Shown here piece by piece: positions 10,495-18,448 of a DNA stretch of 64,000 nucleotides. Made by a program: the position numbers and the translations under genes. A model generated the notes under the pieces. It saw only the letters and a program-made list of their open reading frames with translations. It was not told where the DNA came from and made no database searches. How positions within the stretch are numbered: position 1 is the stretch's first letter; the number at the start of each line of letters is the position of its first letter. Origin of the DNA: Microbacterium sp. AG1240 (lineage in GTDB: Bacteria > Actinomycetota > Actinomycetes > Actinomycetales > Microbacteriaceae); NCBI RefSeq assembly GCF_003635115.1, contig NZ_RBXJ01000001.1, positions 1,488,001-1,552,000 on the forward strand, read 5' to 3'.

Positions 10495-11268
10495 ATGTCC
10501 CGCGCGAAAACACCCGATGTCTCGATCCGGGTCGATGATCTGTCGCTCATCCGTGGCGACGCGCGCGTGATCGACGGTCTGTCGTTCACCCTCGCCCACG
10601 GTGAGACGCTGACGATCATGGGTCCGACCGGTGCCGGCAAGTCGAGTCTCGCCGCGGTCCTGGCAGGACGCGCGGGCAGCTCGATCTCGGTCGCCGGGGG
10701 TGAGGCTGTCGTGGAGGGCATTTCCGTGAAGCGGCCCGGGAGGGCGCTGCGCACCCTGACGTACCTGACCGGTTACCTTCCGCAGGGTGGTGGATCCGAC
10801 CTCCCTGCGCGTCTGACCGTGTCGGAGGTCATCGCCGAACCGATCACCAGCCGTGATCGGCGCGTCAATCCGCGTGCTCTCGCCGTCCGAGTCGCGACAC
10901 TGCTCGACGAGATGCAGCTGCCCCTCGGAGCTGCGCCGAAGTATCCCTACGAGCTCAGCGCGGGCATGCGTCAGCGTGTCGCGATGGCCCGGTCCCTCGT
11001 TCTCGATCCGCGCCTGCTCGTCGCCGATGATCTGTACGCGAACCTCGACATCGAAGTGCGAGAGACCGTGCTCGAGGCGGTGCGCCGTCGGCGCGCGTCC
11101 TACGGCTTGTCAGCGCTCGTGGTGACGAACGACCCGGATGCTGCGCGCGAACTCGATTCTGACGTGCTGGTGCTGCGAGCCGGCCACACCGTTGCCTACG
11201 GGGCCGACGCCAGCACGATGGTCTGGACGCCCGACGAGGCGAACGATCACCGCTCGGTCATCCGCTGA
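10495..11268 (+). CDS. ABC-type ATP-binding protein with altered catalytic residues
   Basis: 257 residues. Walker A GPTGAGKSS, signature LSAGMRQRVAMARSL, and a D-loop-like YANLD are clear. Two normally essential positions differ: the Walker B block reads LLVADD, with Asp instead of the catalytic Glu, and the switch-histidine segment reads VVTND instead of VVTHD. No cognate permease lies nearby; the next gene is a small membrane protein whose ATG overlaps the stop. AGGA 8 nt upstream supports ATG 10495 over 10486. It may be a weak ATPase or a regulatory ABC protein; function unknown. Confidence 0.85.
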   Translation: MSRAKTPDVSIRVDDLSLIRGDARVIDGLSFTLAHGETLTIMGPTGAGKSSLAAVLAGRAGSSISVAGGEAVVEGISVKRPGRALRTLTYLTGYLPQGGGSDLPARLTVSEVIAEPITSRDRRVNPRALAVRVATLLDEMQLPLGAAPKYPYELSAGMRQRVAMARSLVLDPRLLVADDLYANLDIEVRETVLEAVRRRRASYGLSALVVTNDPDAARELDSDVLVLRAGHTVAYGADASTMVWTPDEANDHRSVIR

Positions 11269-11618
11269 TGGGGGCGCCCCAGACTCCGAAGGCCGCGGCC
11301 GAGTATTAGCGGAACGCACTCGCTCCGGGGATCCTCGTCGCCGTCGTGCTCATCGCGAGCATCGGCTTGATCGGACAGGAGTACTACCTCGCCGTTCGCT
11401 TCGTCGTGGCGATCCTGGCGGTCATCATCGGCTGGTTCGCCATTCAGGCAGGTCAGTGGTGGTGGGCGCCCGTCATGCTCGCCACCGCGCTCATCTGGAA
11501 TCCGGTCTACCCGATAAACATCACCGGTGAGTGGCTCGTCGGTGCGCACATCGTCGGCGCCGCCGTCTGTCTGGTGGCCGGTGCGCTGATCAGATTCCGC
11601 CGCGCGCCCGCTGCGTAG
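11268..11618 (+). pseudogene. DUF6804-like small membrane protein interrupted by an amber codon
   Basis: The ATG at 11268 overlaps the preceding stop (tgATG arrangement). The frame runs 13 codons (ending AEY), meets TAG at 11307-11309, and then continues in the same frame as RNALAPGILVAVVLIASIGLIGQ and three hydrophobic segments to 11618. The region after the stop resembles the DUF6804 family. A CAG to TAG change would explain it. Translation could restart at the in-frame GTG 11346, giving 90 residues that lack part of the first membrane segment. Either a pseudogene or a shortened gene; family name held at moderate confidence. Confidence 0.65.
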
Positions 11619-11669
11619 CATCCGGCTGATCCCTCGTCAGGGCGAGACGCCGAACCTACACTCGGAACC

Positions 11670-12557
11670 ATGCGCCATGGCATCGTGATCCTCCCGCAGG
11701 AACCCTGGACGACAGCTCGGGAAAAATGGGAATCGGCGGAGTCTCTGGGCTTCGATCACGCCTGGACCTACGACCACCTCTCGTGGCGCACACTGGCAGA
11801 CCAGGTCTGGCATGCGACCGTGCCGACGCTCACCGCGGCAGCCGTGGTGACGAAGACGATCCGGCTGGGCACGTTCGTCGCTTCACCCAACTTCCGCCAC
11901 CCGGTCCCGTTCGCGAAAGAGGTCGCGACCCTCGACGACATCTCCGACGGCCGCTTCGTTCTCGGGGTCGGTTCGGGAGGCACCGGCTTCGACGCGTTCG
12001 TGCTCGGCCAGCCCGAGTATTCGCCCCGCGAACGGCACGAACGCTATGTCGAGTTCGTCGCGGTCCTCGACGAGCTGCTTCGCCACGAGCCGCCCGGTTC
12101 CGCCGGGTTCGACGTCAAGGGGCGGTGGTTCACAGCGCGCGGCGCCCGAATGGTCGGTGAGCCCGTGCAACGCCCCCGGATGCCGTTCGTGCTCGCAGCG
12201 AACGGCCCGAAAGGACTCGCGCTCGTGGCCGAACGAGCCCAGGGGTGGGTCACCACGGGATGGGAAGGGCGCACCGGCGAGGAGTGGTGGCAGTCGGTCG
12301 AGATGCTCTCGCATCGCCTCGACGACGCGCTGGAGAACGTCGGCCGCGATCCTCGATCGATCGACCGCTATCTCTCGCTCGACTCCGGCGGCTTCTTCTC
12401 GTTCGAGAGCGTCGCGCGCTTCGACGAGATGGTCGAGCGCGCCGAGGCCCTCGGCTTCACCGACGTGATCTCGCACTGGCCGCGCGCCGACGGCATCTAC
12501 GCGGGAGACGAGCACGTGCTCCGCACGGTCGCTGCGCGGTTCGCCGCGGCGAGGTGA
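11670..12557 (+). CDS. LLM-class flavin-dependent oxidoreductase
   Basis: 295 residues forming a luciferase-like TIM barrel: SLGFDHAWTYDHLSW near the N-terminus, TKTIRLGTFVASPNFRHPVPFAKEVATLDDISDGRF, then the GVGSGGTGFDAF phosphate-binding loop. Members use FMN or F420; actinobacterial proteins of this type are often F420-dependent, but the cofactor cannot be decided here. TACACT at 11657-11662 lies 7 nt before the ATG, so the message is probably leaderless. Substrate unknown. Confidence 0.9.
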   Translation: MRHGIVILPQEPWTTAREKWESAESLGFDHAWTYDHLSWRTLADQVWHATVPTLTAAAVVTKTIRLGTFVASPNFRHPVPFAKEVATLDDISDGRFVLGVGSGGTGFDAFVLGQPEYSPRERHERYVEFVAVLDELLRHEPPGSAGFDVKGRWFTARGARMVGEPVQRPRMPFVLAANGPKGLALVAERAQGWVTTGWEGRTGEEWWQSVEMLSHRLDDALENVGRDPRSIDRYLSLDSGGFFSFESVARFDEMVERAEALGFTDVISHWPRADGIYAGDEHVLRTVAARFAAAR

Positions 12558-12559
12558 TC

Positions 12560-12742
12560 TGAGCAGGGGTAGACCTTTGGCTCGCCGACACGCAATTCGG
12601 AACCTACACGACCGGCGAAAGGGTGCGCCCCACACAGGTGGCGCTCTCGGACATGACCGGCATATCGCGTCTCACCGTGAGCAAAATGTTCTTCGCCTGT
12701 GCCGCATGCAGGGACGCTCGCCGGCTGGCCGACCGCAATGCG
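12560..12742 (+). pseudogene. Possible remnant of an XRE-type helix-turn-helix gene
   Basis: The frame containing GTG 12623 encodes TQVALSDMTGISRLTVSKMF, followed by ARRLADRNALSL, which resembles an XRE-family HTH plus its last helix. The middle part (FACAACRD) does not fit, and the frame opens just after a stop at 12560-12562 with no ribosome-binding site before a good start. Beyond about 12743 it runs antisense through the lipoprotein gene. It reads as a decayed fragment rather than an active gene; chance similarity is possible. Confidence 0.3.
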
Positions 12743-13333
12743 CTATCCCTGTCCGGGTGCTCCATACATGCCACCGTCGGGCAGCGGAAGGCAGGTGGCG
12801 GTGTCGGTCTGTGCCGCGACTTCGGCCCGGACCGCGACGTCACCGTGCTTTTTCGCGAGCGTGTAGACGATTCCTTCCTGCGCATCGGGGGCAGGGATGT
12901 ATCCGACGGTCGCTGAATCGACCGGTCCCCATTCCTCGCTCGCTGGACCGTAGTTCGTCGTCACGAGGTCGGCCGTGGGATTCTCGATGAGCCAATTGGC
13001 CGCGTCGACCACGGTTGTATCGGGGATGACCCAATACCCTTCCAACTCCTCGTAGGGGCCGCACGGCCACCCGGTGTACGAGGTGAAGCTGCCAGATGAA
13101 GTGTCGGTGCGCACGGCTCCCGGTGGAAGGTTGGCCGCGTCGAGCCACGCCTGGGCCTGAGACAGCGCCGCGACATCTCCCGTGGCGGGCGCGGGAGATT
13201 CGCTGGACTGGACGGGAGCAGGCACGTTTTCGTCTCCCGCGCCAGGATCGGCATTCACTCCGGACGCACACCCGGCAAGAGCCGAGAGAACGATGACAAA
13301 CGCACTAGGTACCACGAGGAGGCGACGCCGCAT
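12743..13333 (-). CDS. Hypothetical lipoprotein
   Basis: 196 residues. The lipoprotein signal starts MRRRLLVVPSAF and ends in LAGC (Cys 22). A Pro/Ser/Ala-rich linker leads into a folded part containing SFTSYTGWPCGPYEELEGYW and a second conserved-looking Cys near the C-terminus (TATCLPLP), which could form a disulphide. The frame is open further upstream (to 13441) but the signal peptide fixes the start at 13333. No family recognised. It lies downstream of tRNA-Asn and its terminator. Confidence 0.75.
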   Translation of the reverse strand: MRRRLLVVPSAFVIVLSALAGCASGVNADPGAGDENVPAPVQSSESPAPATGDVAALSQAQAWLDAANLPPGAVRTDTSSGSFTSYTGWPCGPYEELEGYWVIPDTTVVDAANWLIENPTADLVTTNYGPASEEWGPVDSATVGYIPAPDAQEGIVYTLAKKHGDVAVRAEVAAQTDTATCLPLPDGGMYGAPGQG

Positions 13334-13600
13334 AGCCAAGACCGTAGCGCCACGCGGTGTCAGACGGCGCCCAGCGGCACCGAGCGGCCGCACCGTATTC
13401 GTTCGAAGGGGTGGCCGGAGGATCGCATGGGTGTGCCTCATTCGGTCTTGTCCGGATCACCTGGCTAGCCGCGGCGGTCTTCCTTCGCTCCACCTTCGCC
13501 CGCCCCGGCCCTTGGGAGCGGGGTTCAGTGCCAGGCGAGCATTTGCCGCGTAGCGCCTGCGGCGCGGCAGCCGTGCTGACCACATCCTGAAGGGCTCCGA
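13334..13600. other. Intergenic region without a recognisable gene
   Basis: Between the lipoprotein start and the tRNA-Asn terminator. Short frames in this stretch have no ribosome-binding site, hydrophobic pattern or recognisable motif. Only the promoter of the minus-strand lipoprotein gene would be expected here, and no clear -10/-35 pair is seen. Confidence 0.5.
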
Positions 13601-13647
13601 AAAACCGAACCGCCCCTCGCCTTGGACTTCCCAGGTGAGGGGCGGTT
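13601..13647 (-). terminator. Rho-independent terminator after tRNA-Asn
   Basis: The 11-bp stem AACCGCCCCTC/GAGGGGCGGTT (13610-13620 with 13637-13647) lies 5 nt past the tRNA 3' end on the minus strand. It is followed on that strand by GGTTTTTC, a T-tract. Confidence 0.85.
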
Positions 13648-13651
13648 TCTT

Positions 13652-13727
13652 TGGCTCCCCGGCTTGGACTCGAACCAAGAACCTATCGGTTAACAGCCGA
13701 TTGCTCTGCCAATTGAGCTACCGAGGA
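13652..13727 (-). tRNA. tRNA-Asn(GTT)
   Basis: 76 nt including an encoded CCA. The acceptor stem TCCTCGG pairs with CCGGGGA, the anticodon loop carries GTT (CTGTTAA), and the T-arm is TTCTTGG-TTCGAGT-CCAAG-like. A TAGTAT -10 hexamer lies upstream on the minus strand near 13757-13762. Confidence 0.95.
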
Positions 13728-13790
13728 TCACATCGCCCGTTTGCAGGGCAACCCCTCGATACTAGCAAAGCGAAAGGGGTGGTCGGAAAC

Positions 13791-14357
13791 TCAGGCGTCG
13801 AGATCGTCGATTCCGGGCGTCCATGACTTCCCCGGGCGCCCCCATGCGCGCTTCTTCGCGATCTTCTGCGCGGTCTTCCAGTCGGAGTCGTCGAGCCGGT
13901 CGACGTAGAGGATCCCGTCGAGGTGGTCGAACTCGTGCTGGAGGATGCGGGCCCGCCACCCGTCGACCTGGATGCTGACCGACTGGCCGTCGAGGTCGGT
14001 GCCCGTGATGAGCACCTCGTCAGATCGGCGGAGCGGAAAGCGCTCACCCGGGAACGACAAGCACCCCTCCGACTCTTCCTCGTCGTCGGGGACGCCGGGC
14101 TCGAGCGGCCTCATCCACAACTCGGGGTTGAGGATCACGCCACGCCACGGTGCGCCGTCGTCGTCCGTGTAGCTGTACGTGAAGATGCGCAGACCGACGC
14201 CCACCTGGGGGGCGGCGAGTCCGACCCCGGGCGCAGCATCCATCGTCTCGAACATGTCGTCGACGAGCGTGCGGATCTCATCCGAGATCTCGGCGACGCG
14301 GCTGGCGGGGGCGTGGAGAACGGGGTCTCCCATGATGCGGATAGGAAGAACGGCCAC
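13791..14357 (-). CDS. def: Peptide deformylase
   Basis: 188 residues. Removes the N-formyl group from nascent proteins. All three family motifs are intact: GVGLAAPQ, EGCLSFPG (metal-ligand Cys) and QHEFDHLDG (two His ligands and the catalytic Glu). The GTG start at 14357 is 6 nt from TAGGCT (14364-14369 on the minus strand), indicating a leaderless transcript that diverges from the transporter gene on the plus strand. Confidence 0.96.
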   Translation of the reverse strand: MAVLPIRIMGDPVLHAPASRVAEISDEIRTLVDDMFETMDAAPGVGLAAPQVGVGLRIFTYSYTDDDGAPWRGVILNPELWMRPLEPGVPDDEEESEGCLSFPGERFPLRRSDEVLITGTDLDGQSVSIQVDGWRARILQHEFDHLDGILYVDRLDDSDWKTAQKIAKKRAWGRPGKSWTPGIDDLDA

Positions 14358-14399
14358 GCCTTGAGCCTATCGAGCGATTCCGGCGGTTAGTGTCGGAGG

Positions 14400-15389
14400 G
14401 TGATTGGCGCCGAAGTTTCGCTGAACGACGTCACGGATGAACTCGTCGGTATCTTCCGCGACCCCGGGATCCTCCTCGGAATCCCTCTCGCGTTGGCGGG
14501 TGCGGTCTTCATGTCGTTCGGTGCGCAGTACCAGCACCGCGGCGTGATGAAGGTCGAACGTGTCACCGGTCAGACGGGCGCGGGCCTCAGCGGTCGGCAA
14601 CTGCTGGCGCTGCTCGGCCGACCGTCGTGGGTCATCGGCACGCTCATGCTGGGGCTCGCGATCGTCTGCCAGCTCGGTGCGCTGTCGGTCGCGCCGCTGA
14701 TTCTCGTGCAGCCCATCGGCGCAATCGCCCTCGTGATCACGACCCTGCTCAACGCGCGCGTGTCGGGACACAAGCCGACCCGACGGTCGATCTTCGCGAT
14801 CGTGCTGTGCATCGGGGGCATCTTCTCGTTCGTCACCATCGCGGCATTCTTCGCGACCGAGCACGCGATCACGGCCCGTGAGCTGTCGATCATCCTCGTC
14901 ATCCTGCTGGTGGTGCTCGCGGTCTTCGGCGGCACGTGGTTGGCGCGTCGACGCAAGCTGCGCGCACTGTTCTACATCTCCGCCGGTGGTGTGGTCTACG
15001 GATTCGTCGCAACCCTCGCGAAGGTCGTCATCAGTCGCGCGCAGGCCGGCAACTTCGACTGGCTGACGGTGCTGTGCGTCGTCGGGCTGCTGATCGCCGC
15101 CGGCGTCGGTTCGTACTTCGTGCAGACGTCGTACTCCGTCGGTCCGCCCGACCTCGTGATCGCCGGTCTCACGGTGATCGACCCGATCGTGGCCGTCGTG
15201 ATCGGCCTCGTGGTGCTCGGCGAGGCGTCGACCGCTCCGCCGTGGGCGCTCGTCGGCTTCGGCATCGCGGGCGCAATCGCGATCGTGGGGGTGTTCCTCC
15301 TCACGCGCTATCACCCGCAAATCATCAGCGACAGCCAGGAGCTCCGCATCGCCCGCGGCAGCGGCGGAGAGCGCCCTCCGCTGGCATGA
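14400..15389 (+). CDS. DMT-superfamily transporter (EamA/NIPA-like)
   Basis: 329 residues with about nine or ten membrane segments. The LIGVP-like first segment, QLGALSVAPLILVQPIGAIALVITTLLNARV in the first half and PPDLVIAGLTVIDPIVAVVIGLVVLGE in the second show the two-repeat DMT pattern. The conserved Pro/Gly-rich turns support a drug/metabolite or divalent-cation-type exporter; substrate unknown. The start is GTG 14400, directly after TTAGTGTCGGAGG, which may hold both a -10 box and a ribosome-binding site. It is divergent from def. Confidence 0.88.
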   Translation: MIGAEVSLNDVTDELVGIFRDPGILLGIPLALAGAVFMSFGAQYQHRGVMKVERVTGQTGAGLSGRQLLALLGRPSWVIGTLMLGLAIVCQLGALSVAPLILVQPIGAIALVITTLLNARVSGHKPTRRSIFAIVLCIGGIFSFVTIAAFFATEHAITARELSIILVILLVVLAVFGGTWLARRRKLRALFYISAGGVVYGFVATLAKVVISRAQAGNFDWLTVLCVVGLLIAAGVGSYFVQTSYSVGPPDLVIAGLTVIDPIVAVVIGLVVLGEASTAPPWALVGFGIAGAIAIVGVFLLTRYHPQIISDSQELRIARGSGGERPPLA

Positions 15390-15417
15390 CCGGGTGACGA
15401 TAAGCTCGTCGACGCAG

Positions 15418-15491
15418 GGGGCGGTGGCCAAGCTGGTCAAGGCAGCGGGCTCATAACCCGACGATCGTGGGTTCAAGTCCCACCCGCCCTA
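15418..15491 (+). tRNA. tRNA with CAT anticodon (Met or Ile2)
   Basis: 74 nt with no encoded CCA (CGA follows). Acceptor GGGGCGG/CCGCCCT, D-stem GCC/GGC with loop AAGCTGGTCAA, anticodon loop CTCATAA, T-stem GTGGG/CCCAC. The anticodon stem has the G29-31:C39-41 run typical of initiators and a 27:43 G-A mismatch. The D-arm is not that of the usual actinobacterial initiator, so elongator Met or lysidine-modified Ile2 is as likely. TAAGCT about 10 nt upstream may be the -10. Confidence 0.85.
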
Positions 15492-15635
15492 CGAAAATCG
15501 TGTGTTTCACGGCGGAACGGCCCGCTAGCCGGCCCACCGCCCCGCCAGGTCTGACCGACTGGCTCGGGCCGGAGATCCTTCTTCGCGCGGTGTGGAGGTC
15601 ATCTGCGCATCGCCTTCGCATGCCATGCTTCGAGC

Positions 15636-16043
15636 GTGAGGCGAGCGAGCGGTGTCTTAGCGGGCTTGGCCGCACTTGCCGCGATGCTGACTGCGTGTTC
15701 CGGGGCACCACCAACGCAAGAGGCGAAGGGGCTCACTCTGATGTCTGCCTCCGACCGTCCGATCGCAGTCATGGAGGCGCTGATCACCGGCACGTTGACG
15801 ACCACCCGCTCCGGATGCTTCGCCGTTACCAGCGGCGGCATCATCTACCCGCTCCAGTTTCCGTTCGGAACGGTGCTGAGCGATGATGGGCACACCGTTC
15901 AGGTTCCCGGGCTGGAGCCGCTCGAACTCGGTGACTCAATCCAAGGCGGAGGGGGATACGTCGAGCTCGACGCGGTCTCTCCTGATTGCGAAGCCGATAA
16001 CGAGTACAAGCAATATGCCGTGTGGCAGACGCTCGCGGACTGA
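15636..16043 (+). CDS. Hypothetical lipoprotein
   Basis: 135 residues. Signal peptide MRRASGVLAGLAALAAMLTAC ends in lipobox LTAC (Cys 21). The remainder has a two-Cys domain (SGCF and PDCEAD) and a beta-rich pattern such as GGIIYPLQFPFGTVLSDDGHTVQVP. The start is GTG. No family recognised; the protein should sit on the outer face of the membrane. First of three small lipoprotein or hypothetical genes in this accessory stretch. Confidence 0.72.
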   Translation: MRRASGVLAGLAALAAMLTACSGAPPTQEAKGLTLMSASDRPIAVMEALITGTLTTTRSGCFAVTSGGIIYPLQFPFGTVLSDDGHTVQVPGLEPLELGDSIQGGGGYVELDAVSPDCEADNEYKQYAVWQTLAD

Positions 16044-16144
16044 CTCTTGCGACCACGATCGGTCGGCCACCGTCGGATTCACGGCGGTTCTCGTCGCAGA
16101 CTCGAACCGCGCGGGTCTTGACCGGCGTCCGGCAGGATGTCTTC

Positions 16145-16525
16145 GTGTCTAAAAACGAAGAGCCGATCGGCCTTGTCGTGCGCTTTCTCCTATCCAGCCA
16201 GGAGGCACACGTGATCGGCGAATGCGCGTCTATCGCGGGAGTCGAGACGCTTTTTCGTAAAGGCTGGAGCTACGCCGAGTTGATGATGGAGCGTTACGAG
16301 GCTGAAGGAGCGCCTCACTTGGACCAGTCGATGGAGGAATTCGCCGAGAGGTTTGTCGCTCTGGTCGCGGAACTCGGTCTGGAACGGCTCGTAACCATCG
16401 AGCGGGCGGAGGTGAGCATCGCCCTGTTTCCCAATGACAGCATCAACGCGAGCTTGTACATCCCCACAGCGATGCTGAACGCGATGGGGTCCCACAAGAT
16501 CGACCTGCTCTTCTCCGCATACTGA
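16145..16525 (+). CDS. Hypothetical cytoplasmic protein
   Basis: 126 residues starting at GTG 16145, chosen because CAGGA lies 8 nt upstream. The frame extends upstream to 16022, but that part is Arg/Ser-rich and overlaps the lipoprotein gene. No signal peptide or membrane segment. Predicted helix-rich centre (MEEFAERFVALVAELGLERLV) and a C-terminal strand pattern (SINASLYIPTAML). No family recognised. Confidence 0.6.
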   Translation: MSKNEEPIGLVVRFLLSSQEAHVIGECASIAGVETLFRKGWSYAELMMERYEAEGAPHLDQSMEEFAERFVALVAELGLERLVTIERAEVSIALFPNDSINASLYIPTAMLNAMGSHKIDLLFSAY

Positions 16526-16642
16526 GTCTGACGCCGCAGGGCGCGCGAAGCGTGGCGAAAGCGTGTCCACTCGGCAACTGCCACCTTTGACGCGCGCTGA
16601 ACCGGGTTTGCTGCATACATATCTCTCTGCCACAGTTCCTTC

Positions 16643-16950
16643 ATGCCTGGCGAAGATCCGCCCTCAGCGTCCTGTGCAGCCGAGCCCGGGCTGATCACTC
16701 GACGCATGGCCGCGGAACGAGGACGAGGCGTCGCGATCCTTTGGCTCTGTGTGGGGTTGGCTGGCTGCTGGCAACAACAGTGAACGTGATGGGCGACACA
16801 CACGGCTGGTGGTACTGGTTTCAGACAATCGGCGGGACCGCCCTGAGTATCTTCTTCATGTTGAGAGGTGTCGCCGGTCTGCGGGCACGCTCGAAGCGAG
16901 TCGCCGAGTTCGACGCGCAGCATGGAGAAGAGGCGGGCCGACAAAAGTAG
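16643..16950 (+). pseudogene. Small two-segment membrane protein, probably frameshifted
   Basis: ATG 16643 opens MPGEDPPSASCAAEPGLITR, then RMAAERGRGVAILWLCVG, and stops at TGA near 16781. The overlapping frame continues the hydrophobic segment as GWLLATTVNVMGDTHGWWYW, with a second membrane segment (GGTALSIFFMLRGVAGL) and a basic tail ending at TAG 16950. One extra G in the GGGG run at 16753-16756 would join the two into one 2-TM protein of about 100 residues. A TTG start at 16741 in the second frame is the alternative. Confidence 0.45.
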
Positions 16951-17105
16951 CCCCCGGGGGCGGGGCACGATCAGTCGGGGCACGGAACGGTCTAGCGGCA
17001 TCTGCGCCTGGCGGCCGCCCGCCGGTATCAATCCCTCTGGAGGATTACATCGACTACTTCTCGTGCACGATGTGCGCGGGAACGCGCTTTCCTAGCGTGG
17101 AGTGC

Positions 17106-17543
17106 ATGGCCACAAAGACCTTCCTCCGTACCTCTCGACCCGGTTCCGCGTTCGCGGGGCTCATCGTCGTCCTCTTTCTCGTGACAGGATGCGGCGTCGT
17201 CGACGACGTCGCTCACGGCACGTCGCAGAGCTCCTTCGCGAATGTCCAGATGATGGAGCAGGATCGCGGTGAGGCATTGGAGTGGCTGCCGGACGACGCA
17301 CAGCGCCTCGTTCTCGTCGCGTCGACCCGATCCGACGACACGGAGTCGCTGGTGTTCGAGAGCGAGCAGGGGCCCACGGGATGCAAAACGGTGGAGAGAG
17401 AATCGGCTCCCACCATGACCGTGCCCGGCGGGCTGGATGTATACGCGGTGAAGGATGTCGCCCTCTGCGGCAAGTGGGCGGTCGCTCAGAAGGATGGTCA
17501 CTTCTACGCCTGGACGCCCGCTGCGGAGAGCGATACTCGGTGA
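17106..17543 (+). CDS. Hypothetical lipoprotein
   Basis: 145 residues. The signal peptide ends in lipobox VTGC (Cys 29), with a hydrophobic core FAGLIVVLFLV. The mature part has two Cys (PTGCKTV and ALCGKWAV) and a C-terminal HFYAWTP. The frame is open upstream, but the ATG at 17106 starts the signal peptide. No family recognised. It lies before an Imm5-like protein gene on the same strand, about 105 nt apart. Confidence 0.7.
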   Translation: MATKTFLRTSRPGSAFAGLIVVLFLVTGCGVVDDVAHGTSQSSFANVQMMEQDRGEALEWLPDDAQRLVLVASTRSDDTESLVFESEQGPTGCKTVERESAPTMTVPGGLDVYAVKDVALCGKWAVAQKDGHFYAWTPAAESDTR

Positions 17544-17647
17544 GGACCGGGGGTCGCGATCTCGGCACTGCTCCTTCCGGGCTGCCCGACGCATAGCGAT
17601 GTCGCGCCGGGCTGCGGCACGTTCATCGTGTATAGGAAGGTGGGAGC

Positions 17648-18181
17648 ATGCTTTCCCCACAATCGCTCAGCGAAAATGACCGCCGAATCGTCGCCGCATG
17701 GGCAGCGGACTGTGCGGAACGCGTTCTTCCGCTGTTCGAAGCCGAGGCGCCGGGAGATGATCGACCACGAGACGGAATCAGCCGCGCCCGATCGTTCGCG
17801 AGCGGAGAACTGGATGCGGCGGGAGAGATCCGACGCCGCTTCGTCGCTGGACGGGCCTCACAGTCGGTCTATTCGCCCGCGGCCAAAGCTGCTGCGTGGG
17901 CAGCCGGACAGGCCGCGGGAGTCGCGCACATGGGCGCGCACGCTCTCGGCGCCGCAGCCTATGCGGCGAAGGCAGCCGAGATCGTCGATCCGGGTCGCGG
18001 AGGCGCGGCGGAGATCGAATGGCAGCTAGCGAACATGAGCCAGACTGCGAGGACAGCGTTGCGTCGATTGCCGGCGCTCGGAGAGGACTCATCCGGGCCG
18101 CTCGGAGCGGGTCTGCTCGCCTCGGGCGTTCTCGGAGAGAACATCCGCATTCTTCAGTCGGCTCTCGCCCCGAGGGCCTGA
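17648..18181 (+). CDS. Putative immunity protein (Imm5-like family)
   Basis: 177 residues, soluble, Ala-rich and helical. AWAADCAERVLPLFEAEAPGDDRPRDGI near the N-terminus and AAWAAGQAAGVAHMGAHALGAAAYAAKAAE in the middle match the pattern of proteins annotated as Imm5-like immunity proteins. In polymorphic toxin systems such proteins neutralise a partner toxin, but no toxin gene is adjacent, so the role is inference only. AGGAAGGTGGGAGC upstream supplies a ribosome-binding site 5-7 nt from the ATG. Confidence 0.7.
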   Translation: MLSPQSLSENDRRIVAAWAADCAERVLPLFEAEAPGDDRPRDGISRARSFASGELDAAGEIRRRFVAGRASQSVYSPAAKAAAWAAGQAAGVAHMGAHALGAAAYAAKAAEIVDPGRGGAAEIEWQLANMSQTARTALRRLPALGEDSSGPLGAGLLASGVLGENIRILQSALAPRA

Positions 18182-18301
18182 ACCGTTACCTGACCACCCA
18201 CCTCCTCGCGACACACCCCCGCCCGACCTCGCCCGGCACGCGAGAGAGGGGCCGGGCGGAGGAGATTCTCGCCCCCGGTTCCACGAGCTCGGCCACACGA
18301 C

Positions 18302-18445
18302 TCACGCGCGAGGAGAGATCTCGAGCCAGTCTGCTCGGTTGTCGGACGTGTCTGCGGGGAGGTGGAGCCCAAGGGATCGCATCATGATGGTCAGCAGCTC
18401 GCGGAGGGCGTCTTGCTGCGCCAGGGTCAAGCCCGCGTCGAGACC
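18302..18445 (-). pseudogene. C-terminal remnant of a MarR-family regulator
   Basis: The minus frame encodes LDAGLTLAQQDALRELLTIM, then MRSLGLHLP and a polar tail to a stop at 18302. This is the typical end of a MarR-type regulator (dimerisation helix after the wing). The frame remains open upstream to 18682, but that part is antisense to the VOC fragment and is not MarR-like. The DNA-binding half is missing. Confidence 0.55.
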
Positions 18446-18448
18446 CTC

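Noticed and set aside
16950..16961. GCCCCCGGGGGC palindrome as a terminator or operator
   Set aside because: It has no loop and no T-tract, and differs from the TGTCCCCC module; a short GC palindrome is expected by chance in this DNA.
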